DNA from: Herbidospora cretacea
GTDB taxonomy: Bacteria > Actinomycetota > Actinomycetes > Streptosporangiales > Streptosporangiaceae
Direction: 5' to 3'
DNA length: 64,000 nt
Assembly (NCBI RefSeq): GCF_001570605.1
Contig: NZ_BBXG01000024.1
Coordinates: 62,001 to 126,000 of the forward strand
The notes below the pieces were generated by a model. That model was not told the origin of the DNA. It did no database searches and saw nothing but the letters and a program-made list of their open reading frames with translations. Shown here piece by piece: positions 40,571 to 47,942 of the stretch. The position numbers and the translations under genes were made by a program. The first letter of the stretch is position 1. Each line of letters begins with the position of its first letter.

Positions 40571-41407
40571 TCACACGCGATCAGCCGCGATCAGCAGATA
40601 CTGGAAGCTCCCGTTCTTGTAAGCGTTCAGGAACGCCTCCTCGATCCCCGTCACCAGGTGGGACTTGGCCCGGAGTTCCCAGTAGGGGATGGTCGCGGCC
40701 GTGAGGTCGACCACGCTCACCGGGACCAAGCGGTTGTTGGCCATCTCGCGGAAGTACTGGCTCCGGGGATGGATGTCGCAGATGTAGTGGGCGTTGATCT
40801 GGCTGATCGCCTTCGACGGCAGGCCGTAGGCGTCGTTGTAGCAGCCGGTGATGGTGACGTAGCGGCCCCCGCGCGCCAGCAGGCGCGAGTGTTCCTTGAA
40901 CAGCAGGGCCAGCTCGACGTACATGGTGCTCTCGTTGTTCCAGATCGCCTGGTAGGCGCCCGTCTCGAAGCCGGTGTCGAGCATGTTGCGCAGGTGGAAG
41001 CGCACCCTGTCGTCGACACCTCGGATCTTGGCCTGCTCGTTGGCGAACTCGACCTGCGACTCGGAGATGGAGATGCCGTCGACGTGGCAGCCGTACCGGA
41101 GATTGGCGACCAGTGACGAGCCGCCGCGGCCCGAGCCGGCGTCGAGGAGGCGGTGGTGGGGTTTGATGTCGCCGAGGTGGCTCAGCAGGAAGTCCGACTG
41201 GGCCGACTCCAGGCGGTGGAGCTCCCTCGTCATGCGTTCCTCGCGCGTCTCCGCCGGTCCCTCCAAGACCGACTCGTCGACGTCTCCGATGCCGTAGTGG
41301 TGGTGGTAGATCCCGTCGACCTCGCCCAGGCGGAGATTCACCGGGTTCTTCTCGGTGTTCCAATAATCAGCCACGGAGCGCTGGTAGTCGCTTTGGGTGA
41401 TCGTCAC
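40571..41407 (-). CDS. gppmt: Geranyl diphosphate 2-C-methyltransferase
   Basis: A 278-residue SAM-dependent methyltransferase. HHHYGIGDVD near residue 30 and LLDAGSGRGGSSLVANLRYG (motif I) are hallmarks of the GPP C-methyltransferase family; NNESTMYVEL and AHYICDIHPRSQYFREM follow. Reaction: SAM + geranyl diphosphate to 2-methylgeranyl diphosphate, the substrate of the terpene cyclase encoded 17 bp upstream. GTG start at 41405-41407. The cyclic-nucleotide-binding protein gene often found in this operon is absent. Confidence 0.94.
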   Translation of the reverse strand: MTITQSDYQRSVADYWNTEKNPVNLRLGEVDGIYHHHYGIGDVDESVLEGPAETREERMTRELHRLESAQSDFLLSHLGDIKPHHRLLDAGSGRGGSSLVANLRYGCHVDGISISESQVEFANEQAKIRGVDDRVRFHLRNMLDTGFETGAYQAIWNNESTMYVELALLFKEHSRLLARGGRYVTITGCYNDAYGLPSKAISQINAHYICDIHPRSQYFREMANNRLVPVSVVDLTAATIPYWELRAKSHLVTGIEEAFLNAYKNGSFQYLLIAADRV

Positions 41408-41424
41408 CGAAAGAAATCCTTTCC

Positions 41425-42591
41425 CTATTTGTATCTGTCGCTGGATCCATGCCATTCGAGACAGCCGGCCATCCAGGCCTGGGCGCCGCGCAGAAAACGG
41501 TGGAGTTCCGTGGAGGGAACGGCGGACAGCGCTTTCTGGCTGGCCTCGAATCCCCGGACGAAATCGTTGTGGAGGGCAACGGTCCGTTCGGTCGCTTCGC
41601 GGACGGAGCATTTCTCCTCTGCGGCGATGAGCAGCACCACATTGGAGTCGGGCAGTTCGTCGGCGGCCTCCTTCTCCGCCGAATAGAGGTCGTTGACGAG
41701 GACGCTGGCGGTGCCGGCCTGCATGAGCGCCGTGTGGAACCGCCGGTCGGCGAAGAGGTTGGCGGGCAGCTCGTATTCACCGACCACGTCGATGAGGACC
41801 ATGGAGGTGTAGAAGCTGTCGTGCTGACGGGCGGCCAGGTACCGCCACACGGGGGGCGGCGCCTCGAAGTAGCGCCAGGCGGCGTAGGCCGTCCAGCTCA
41901 CGAACATCTGAGAGGTGATGCCGCACGCCCGCATGATCTGTGACGGCGTCGCGTGGCGGCTCAGGTGGGCCGTGGCCGACCGCAGCGCGACCAGGACCGG
42001 ATCGGCGTTGATCGCCTCTTCGAGCTGCACGGTGTAGCCGCCGGCCGGTGGCGGCGGGTCCATCGCCGACGTGACCAGGGCCAGTCTCGGGGGCAGTTCC
42101 GTCGGGGTGGCGCCCAGGTCGGTCTCGTCGGCGTAGTAGTCGTCGGCGGCCCACCAGGCGGCGTTCATCTGGGCGGCGATCAGGATCTGGTCGGGCTCGT
42201 CGGTGTCGGCGTGGGCCAGCGTCGCGAGACGGCCGAACCCGGTGTCGCGGAAGGTGTCGATGCGGCCCTCGTGGAGGCCGACGCTCTCGGCCCACGCGAC
42301 CAGGCGGCGATTGACCTCTTCCCCGAGGGGCTCGTTGATCCGGACCGTTTCCGGGACGTAGAGCGGCGGGTGGCTGCCGTCGCCCCATTCCCTTTCGCGG
42401 TAGGGCAGCGGGGTGGCGCCGTAGCGGCGGACCACCAGGGTGGGATCGAGGGAGGGCGACGGCTCCTGGTGGCCGTCGACCGGGTGGGCGGAATTCTCAG
42501 GCGGGTCGATGACGGGGAGCCGGAAAGCGGTCGTGCCGAGACCGGTCGGGCCCGGCAGGCGGCTCAATGGAGTTTCGCTGGACTCGGGCAT
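41425..42591 (-). CDS. tpc: 2-methylisoborneol synthase (terpene cyclase)
   Basis: A 388-residue type I terpene synthase with the long disordered Pro-rich N-terminus typical of 2-MIB synthases (residues 1-65). The Mg2+-binding aspartate-rich motif is DDYYADE (~150), and the second motif NDLYSAEKE (~285) is the NSE triad (N, S, E). Product: the earthy odorant 2-methylisoborneol from 2-methyl-GPP. ATG 42591 with GGAGGGGG 5 bp upstream decides the start against the TTG one codon before. First gene of a two-gene operon with the methyltransferase. Confidence 0.95.
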   Translation of the reverse strand: MPESSETPLSRLPGPTGLGTTAFRLPVIDPPENSAHPVDGHQEPSPSLDPTLVVRRYGATPLPYREREWGDGSHPPLYVPETVRINEPLGEEVNRRLVAWAESVGLHEGRIDTFRDTGFGRLATLAHADTDEPDQILIAAQMNAAWWAADDYYADETDLGATPTELPPRLALVTSAMDPPPPAGGYTVQLEEAINADPVLVALRSATAHLSRHATPSQIMRACGITSQMFVSWTAYAAWRYFEAPPPVWRYLAARQHDSFYTSMVLIDVVGEYELPANLFADRRFHTALMQAGTASVLVNDLYSAEKEAADELPDSNVVLLIAAEEKCSVREATERTVALHNDFVRGFEASQKALSAVPSTELHRFLRGAQAWMAGCLEWHGSSDRYK

Positions 42592-42773
42592 CAAGCCCCC
42601 TCCTGGAATTCTTTTTCGGTACGTCTTCCATCAATAGATGAATGCATGATGTGGCCCCCGAAAAAGAAATCCCCTGCCCCGTCCCCGCGCCAATACTAAA
42701 GGCCACCCCACGGTCACGCAATGGTCATCCATTACGCCCGGCATATACCGATATCAACTAATATTCGGCTCAT

Positions 42774-43412
42774 TCAGAGCCACACGACGATCCCCGTCAG
42801 GCCGTTGAGGACGGCGGCCACCCCCGCCCGGACCGCCGCCGCGCAGCGTTCCGGCGTGAACGACCCCGGGTCGTACGTCGACGACGCCCCCAGCCCCTCT
42901 CCCCGGAACGACGCCCCCCGCCAGTCGACCGAGGTCACGTTGTGGGTGGGTTCGGCCAGTTCGGCGCCGACGACGAGGAACTGCTGGGACAGGTGGCTCG
43001 CGGTGACCAGGGCGAGCGGGTCGACGAGGTCGTTGCCGGCGCTGACGATCAGGTCGGGCTTCAGGTCGAGGGCGCGGGTGACGGCGGGCACCAGGTCGTG
43101 GGGGTCGGTGACGACGACGGTGCGCAGGTCGGCGTCAACCTCGCCGGACCAGTTCTCGACCGCTTCGACCAGGTTCCTCGTCGGCTGGTCGGTGCCGTGG
43201 GTGACCAGGACGACGCGGTAGCCCGCCGACGGGTGGACGGCCGACCAGGAGCCCGCGTCCGGGGTGATAGTCGCCTCCGGGCGGGGTGACGTGGAGACGA
43301 ACCCCGGGCCCAGCGCGCCGACCGCGCTGGGCACGGGGTGAGGCTCGGACCAGTCGGCGCCGCAGCCGGCCAGCAGCAACAGGGCGGTCGCGAGGGCCGC
43401 GGTGCGGAGCAT
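42774..43412 (-). CDS. BMP/PnrA-like lipoprotein
   Basis: A 212-residue secreted lipoprotein: signal peptide with lipobox LLLLAGC (Cys ~17), then a domain with YRVVLVTHGTDQPTRNLVEA, DLIVSAGNDLVDPLALVTAS, QQFLVVGAELAEPTHNVTSV and FTPERCAAAVRAGVAAVLNG, which resembles part of the BMP-family substrate-binding proteins for nucleosides. It is about 120 residues shorter than those, lacking the first lobe. GGAGGT is 8 bp before ATG 43412 but only 2 bp before ATG 43418, so 43412 is preferred. No ABC transporter genes adjoin. Confidence 0.78.
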   Translation of the reverse strand: MLRTAALATALLLLAGCGADWSEPHPVPSAVGALGPGFVSTSPRPEATITPDAGSWSAVHPSAGYRVVLVTHGTDQPTRNLVEAVENWSGEVDADLRTVVVTDPHDLVPAVTRALDLKPDLIVSAGNDLVDPLALVTASHLSQQFLVVGAELAEPTHNVTSVDWRGASFRGEGLGASSTYDPGSFTPERCAAAVRAGVAAVLNGLTGIVVWL

Positions 43413-43573
43413 GGTCATCGACCTCCGGGTGTTACGGGTGGTGCGCGTACATCCTGCTATCCGCTTTCAACCGTTTTGTAGTTGTCAGGGTGGTTCTGTG
43501 GTTATTTAGCGATCCGTTCGACTCCTGTTCACACATGGCGAGGAATGTGCTCTCTCGCAACGTAAGGAGTCTC

Positions 43574-44815
43574 ATGTCCCATCTAGCCCGCCGGATCGCC
43601 CTCGGGGTCGTCGCGGCGGCCATCACCCTGCTGAGCTGCGCCGCCCCGGCCGCCGCCCACGGTTTCACCTCCACGGTCTACGTCGACGTCACCGCCGGGG
43701 AGCCGGGCCACGTCCTGACGAAGCTGGAACTCGAGTACGACCTGTACGTCGTCTCCACCGCCGACACCGAGAAGAACGACCCCCTGTTCAAGGCCGGCAC
43801 CGCCGCCTTCGACGCCCGGGACACCGAGGCCCAGGCCGCCGCGCTCGACCGCTACGCCGACTCAGCCGTCGCCTACGTCACCAAGCGCTTCGCGGTCACC
43901 GCTGAAGGCGCGCCGTGCGCGCCGGCGAGGTCGGGCGGTTTCACGATCGGGATCCGCGAGGACGTGCCGTACGCGAGCCTGCTGCTGGACTGGGCCTGCC
44001 CCGAGGCGGGCGAGCACGAGGTGCGCAGCGCGCTGTTCCCCGACGCCGAGACCTTCGTCAAGGACACCAAGACGATCGTCACCTACGACCTCGGCGGGAT
44101 CTCCGGCAGCGCCGCGCTCGACCGGGCCAACCCCCAGTTCTCCACCGCGCTCCCCTGGCACGAGCGGGCCTACGAGTTCTTCCTGCTGGGCGCCGAGCAT
44201 CTGCTGTTCGGGCTCGACCACGTGCTGTTCCTGCTGGCCCTGATCGCCGGGTCGCGGAAGCTGCGCGAGGTCGTGCTGGTCGCGACCAGCTTCACGCTGG
44301 CGCACTCGGTGACCTTCCTGCTGGCCGCGCTCGGCGTCGTGAGCGTGCCCGCGAGCGTCGTGGAGCCGGTCATCGCGCTCTCCATCGCCGTCGTCGCAGC
44401 GTGGCACCTGTGGCAGCTCCGGCGGCCGGTCGCCCTCGGAGATCGCTTCATCGAGGCAGATTCACGGCGCGAGCCGCAGCCCGCCTTCGGCAGGCCGCGT
44501 CTCGCTCTGGATCGTTCCGGGTGGACCCGGCTCGGGGTGGTGTTCCTGTTCGGGCTCGTGCACGGCCTCGGGTTCGCCGGCGCGCTCGGCATCCAGGAGG
44601 CGTGGTCGTGGACGCTGCTGTGGTCGCTGCTGGTGTTCAACGTCGGCATCGAGGCTGTTCAGCTCGGTCTCATCGCGCTGATCTTCCCGCTGCTGAGCCT
44701 GCTGCGGCGGCGCTCGCCGGTCGCCGGGCGCTGGGCCACCGGGCTCGTCGCCGCCGGTGTGGCCGTCATGGGGCTGCTCTGGTTCGTCGAGCGGACCTTC
44801 TGGAACAGTCCATAG
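43574..44815 (+). CDS. HupE/UreJ-like membrane protein with secreted N-terminal domain
   Basis: A 413-residue protein with signal peptide (residues 1-33) and a ~170-residue extracellular beta-rich domain (SFTSTVYVDVTAGEPGHVLT region) with four cysteines in two likely disulphides. The C-terminal membrane domain of about seven helices has HLLFGLDHVLFLLALIAGS and VHGLGFAGALG, the HupE/UreJ_2 signature with conserved His residues thought to bind nickel or cobalt. AGGAG at 43565-43569 supports ATG 43574. Metal transport is inferred from the family. Confidence 0.85.
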   Translation: MSHLARRIALGVVAAAITLLSCAAPAAAHGFTSTVYVDVTAGEPGHVLTKLELEYDLYVVSTADTEKNDPLFKAGTAAFDARDTEAQAAALDRYADSAVAYVTKRFAVTAEGAPCAPARSGGFTIGIREDVPYASLLLDWACPEAGEHEVRSALFPDAETFVKDTKTIVTYDLGGISGSAALDRANPQFSTALPWHERAYEFFLLGAEHLLFGLDHVLFLLALIAGSRKLREVVLVATSFTLAHSVTFLLAALGVVSVPASVVEPVIALSIAVVAAWHLWQLRRPVALGDRFIEADSRREPQPAFGRPRLALDRSGWTRLGVVFLFGLVHGLGFAGALGIQEAWSWTLLWSLLVFNVGIEAVQLGLIALIFPLLSLLRRRSPVAGRWATGLVAAGVAVMGLLWFVERTFWNSP

Positions 44816-44904
44816 CTCCGCAAGCCGGTTGTCACGATCAGTTAACCGGACAGGTCCACCCTTTGTGCCGCTTGTGTACATTTTCGTAGCAAAAGGAACA
44901 AGCA

Positions 44905-46845
44905 ATGACATTAGTGACACGCGTGGCCACTGGCGCCACCGCGGCGCTCCTGGGCCTCGCTGTGGCCCTGAGCAGCGCCACGGTGCCCGCGGCCGCGGCG
45001 GACGCCGCCACGCTCACCGGCATCGTGCTGGGCGTCGGCGCCGACCAGGCCCAGCGGACCGTGACCTGGTACTCCTCGGCCGACTCTGCGCAGAAGGTGC
45101 AGGTCGTGCCGACCGAGCAGGTCGTCAACGGCGAGTTCCCGGCCAACGCCGCCACCTTCGACGCCGTCGGCGGGGCGAACATTTCGGGTGGCCAGTTCAA
45201 CCGGCACGCCACCATCACCAACCTCCAGGAGTCGACGGCCTACTCGTACCGGGTGGGCGCCGACGGGAACTGGTCGCCCGCCTACGCGTTCAAGACGCAG
45301 AAGTTCGAGGGCGACTACGACTTCCTGTTCTTCGGCGACCCCCAGATCGGCTCCTCCGGCGACACGTCGAAGGACCAGGCCGGCTGGGTCGACACCGTGA
45401 ACGTCGCGACCGCCGCCAACCCCGACGCCGAGCTCCTCGTCTCGGGCGGCGACCAGGTCGAGACCGCGGGCACCGAGACGCAGTGGGACGCCTTCCTCGC
45501 GCCCGACGGCCTGCGCCGGTACCCGTGGGTGGCCACCATCGGCAACCACGACGTGGGCAGCAAGGCGTACGAGCAGCACTTCACCGTTCCCAACACGGAC
45601 CGGTCGGGCTCGCTGTACGCCAACGGCAACCCCGCGTCGAACACCTCCGGCGGGAACTACTGGTTCATCTACAAGGACGTGCTGTTCATCGACCTGAACA
45701 GCAACAGCTACGCCACCACCCAGGGCGGCGGCGGTGACGCGGCCCACGTCAAGTACGTGACCGACGTCATCAACCAGCACGGCGACGAGGCGAAGTGGAA
45801 GGTCCTCGTCTTCCACCACGCGATGTACTCGCCCGCCTCGCACGCCAAGGATGGGGACGCCAAGCTGCGGCGGGTCGATTTCCCGACCGCGTTCTCCAAC
45901 CTCGGCGTCGACCTGGTGCTGCAGGGCCACGACCACAGCTACTCGCGGTCGTACATGATCAAGAACGGTGCGAAGGCCAACGCCGCCGAGCAGCCCGGCG
46001 CGGCCGAGGTCGAGGCCGGTCCCGGCGGTGTCCTGTACGTCACCTCGAACACGGCCTCCGGTTCGAAGTACTACGACATCTCCGCGCCCGACGGCTCCGC
46101 CTCCACCGGCAACGGCAACGGCCCCGACCCGCTGAACCCGTCGAGCTACTGGTACAACTCGGTGCAGAACCAGGAGCACGTCCGGACCTACATCAAGGTC
46201 GGCGTCCGCCAGGACAAGCTCGTGGTGGAGAACCTCCGCAGCGGCACCTGCGCGGCCCCGAACGCGGCGGTCGAGCGGGGTCTGTCCTGCGACAACGACC
46301 CGGCCGCCAAGCCGGTCGGCTCGACCGTCGACAAGGTCACGATCAAGCCCTACAACGGTGAGGGCCAGGCCCTCCAGGTCACCGTGCCGAACGCCGCCCC
46401 GGGCGAGTTCGGCTGGACCATCGACGGCTACAACGGGCTGGTCAACCTCGGCACCGCCGAGGAGAAGAACGGCGACCACTTCGAGGCCGCCGGCTCGATC
46501 AACCCGATCGTCGTGTCGGACAACCGCCGCACCCAGGCCCCCTGGTCGATCTCGGCCAGCGTCAGCGACTTCGCCGACGCGGGCAAGACCTTCTCCGGCT
46601 CGTACCTGGGCTGGGCTCCGAAGGTCGTCGAGGCGGGCGCCGGCGCCAAGGCCGGCAACCCGGTCGTGTCCGGTTTCGACGACAACGGCCAGGGCCTCGC
46701 GAAGTCGCGCGGCCTCGGCGCGGCCGACCAGGGTCACCCGAAGGGCGTCGCCAAGCTCGGCGCCGACCTGACCCTGAAGATCCCCGGCAACGTGGAGAAC
46801 GGTGGCTACCGCGCCACCCTGACCATCACCGCGCTGTCCAGCTAG
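44905..46845 (+). CDS. Secreted purple-acid-phosphatase-like metallophosphoesterase
   Basis: A 646-residue exported enzyme. A Sec signal (1-33) precedes a fibronectin-like N-domain with LTGIVLGVGADQAQRTVTWY. The calcineurin-like metallophosphatase domain carries FFGDPQIG, SGGDQVETAG, TIGNHDVGS, FHHAMYSP and LQGHDHSYSRS, all five metal-binding blocks of the superfamily. The C-terminal ~170 residues are a beta-sandwich (FGWTIDGYNGLVNLG). Phosphomonoesterase activity outside the cell is likely; the specific substrate is unknown. Followed by a hairpin and a DUF916-like gene. Confidence 0.92.
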   Translation: MTLVTRVATGATAALLGLAVALSSATVPAAAADAATLTGIVLGVGADQAQRTVTWYSSADSAQKVQVVPTEQVVNGEFPANAATFDAVGGANISGGQFNRHATITNLQESTAYSYRVGADGNWSPAYAFKTQKFEGDYDFLFFGDPQIGSSGDTSKDQAGWVDTVNVATAANPDAELLVSGGDQVETAGTETQWDAFLAPDGLRRYPWVATIGNHDVGSKAYEQHFTVPNTDRSGSLYANGNPASNTSGGNYWFIYKDVLFIDLNSNSYATTQGGGGDAAHVKYVTDVINQHGDEAKWKVLVFHHAMYSPASHAKDGDAKLRRVDFPTAFSNLGVDLVLQGHDHSYSRSYMIKNGAKANAAEQPGAAEVEAGPGGVLYVTSNTASGSKYYDISAPDGSASTGNGNGPDPLNPSSYWYNSVQNQEHVRTYIKVGVRQDKLVVENLRSGTCAAPNAAVERGLSCDNDPAAKPVGSTVDKVTIKPYNGEGQALQVTVPNAAPGEFGWTIDGYNGLVNLGTAEEKNGDHFEAAGSINPIVVSDNRRTQAPWSISASVSDFADAGKTFSGSYLGWAPKVVEAGAGAKAGNPVVSGFDDNGQGLAKSRGLGAADQGHPKGVAKLGADLTLKIPGNVENGGYRATLTITALSS

Positions 46846-46851
46846 TCACGT

Positions 46852-46879
46852 GGGTGGGCGCCCGGCCGGGCGTCCACCC
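46852..46879 (+). terminator. Hairpin between the phosphoesterase and DUF916-like genes
   Basis: GGGTGGGCGCCCGG/CCGGGCGTCCACCC with one mismatch, almost no loop, located in the 49-bp gap. There is no T-run, so it may only attenuate read-through into the next gene 16 bp downstream. Confidence 0.45.
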
Positions 46880-46894
46880 ATCTAAGGATTTGAG

Positions 46895-47923
46895 ATGCGC
46901 CTGTTCCGTACGGCCCTGGCCCTGCTGTCCGCCTGCGCGATCATCGCGCCCACGGCCGCCCCCGCGCTCGCCGACGACGGCGACGTCGCCTGGACGGTCC
47001 GGACCGGCAGCGGCAGCTTCGGCGACGACCGCTCCAGCTTCACCTACTCGATCAACCCCGGCGCCCGCCTGGACGACGGCATCGTCGTCGCGAACCGGGG
47101 CAAGACCCCCCTGACTCTGGGCGTGTACGCCTCCGACGGCTATACCACCGACACCGGCCGCCTCGACCTGCTGGCCAAGGACAAGAAGTCCGTCGGCATC
47201 GGCGCCTGGGTCCACGCCGCCCGGGGCACCGTGACGATCAACCCCGGCGCGACCGCGAAGGTCCCCTTCGCCGTGAGCGTCCCCAGCAACGCCCCGCCCG
47301 GCGACTACGTAGGCGGCATCCTGACCTCGCTCACCCAGGAGGGCGCCGCCGAGGGCATCAACGTCGACCGCCGCCTCGGCATCCGCGTCAAACTCCGCGT
47401 CAGCGGCGCGCTCAAGCCGAACCTGACCGTCGAGGACCTGAGGATGGACTACGCGGGGACGTTCAACCCGTTCGGCTCGGGCGACGCGACCATCAGCTAC
47501 ACGATCCACAACACCGGCAACGCCGTCCTGTCGGCCCGGCAGACCACATCGGTCGCGGGCCCGTTCGGCTGGGCGTCGGCCGACGCGGGCGAACTCGCGC
47601 CCCCGCCGGAACTGCTGCCCGGCGAGAGCTGGCGGATGTCGGTGCCGGTGCGCGGAGTCGCCCCCGCCTTCCGGCTGGCGGCCACGACCGTGCTCATGCC
47701 CCTCCTCACCGACGCCTCCGGCGCGACGACCTCCCTGGCCCCGGTGTCGGTGACGGCCGACGCGTGGGCGCTGCCGTGGACCCAGCTCGCGCTCCTGGTC
47801 GCGCTGATCGCGATCGTCGTGGGGTGGTTCGTCCTGATCCGGAGGCGGAAGACGCGGCGCAGGGACCGCGAGGACGCCCGCGTCCGGGAGGCCGTCGAGG
47901 CGGCGCTGCGAAACGCCGGGTAG
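46895..47923 (+). CDS. DUF916/WxLIP-like surface protein with C-terminal membrane anchor
   Basis: A 342-residue protein: signal peptide (1-26), an N-terminal beta-sandwich with TVRTGSGSFGDDRSSFTYSI, a second Ig-like domain with LTVEDLRMDYAGTFNPFGSG, a membrane helix near residue 290 (AALLVALIAIVVGWFVL region), and a basic cytoplasmic tail RRRKTRRRDREDARVREAVE. The layout fits DUF916 (WxL-interacting) proteins. It probably mediates cell-surface contacts. It follows the phosphoesterase gene closely. Confidence 0.78.
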   Translation: MRLFRTALALLSACAIIAPTAAPALADDGDVAWTVRTGSGSFGDDRSSFTYSINPGARLDDGIVVANRGKTPLTLGVYASDGYTTDTGRLDLLAKDKKSVGIGAWVHAARGTVTINPGATAKVPFAVSVPSNAPPGDYVGGILTSLTQEGAAEGINVDRRLGIRVKLRVSGALKPNLTVEDLRMDYAGTFNPFGSGDATISYTIHNTGNAVLSARQTTSVAGPFGWASADAGELAPPPELLPGESWRMSVPVRGVAPAFRLAATTVLMPLLTDASGATTSLAPVSVTADAWALPWTQLALLVALIAIVVGWFVLIRRRKTRRRDREDARVREAVEAALRNAG

Positions 47924-47942
47924 CCCGGCACGGGATCGTCCA

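Noticed and set aside
44911..46737. A 608-codon minus-strand frame under the metallophosphoesterase gene
   Set aside because: No start signal, no domains, composition typical of an antisense shadow of a well-conserved secreted enzyme.
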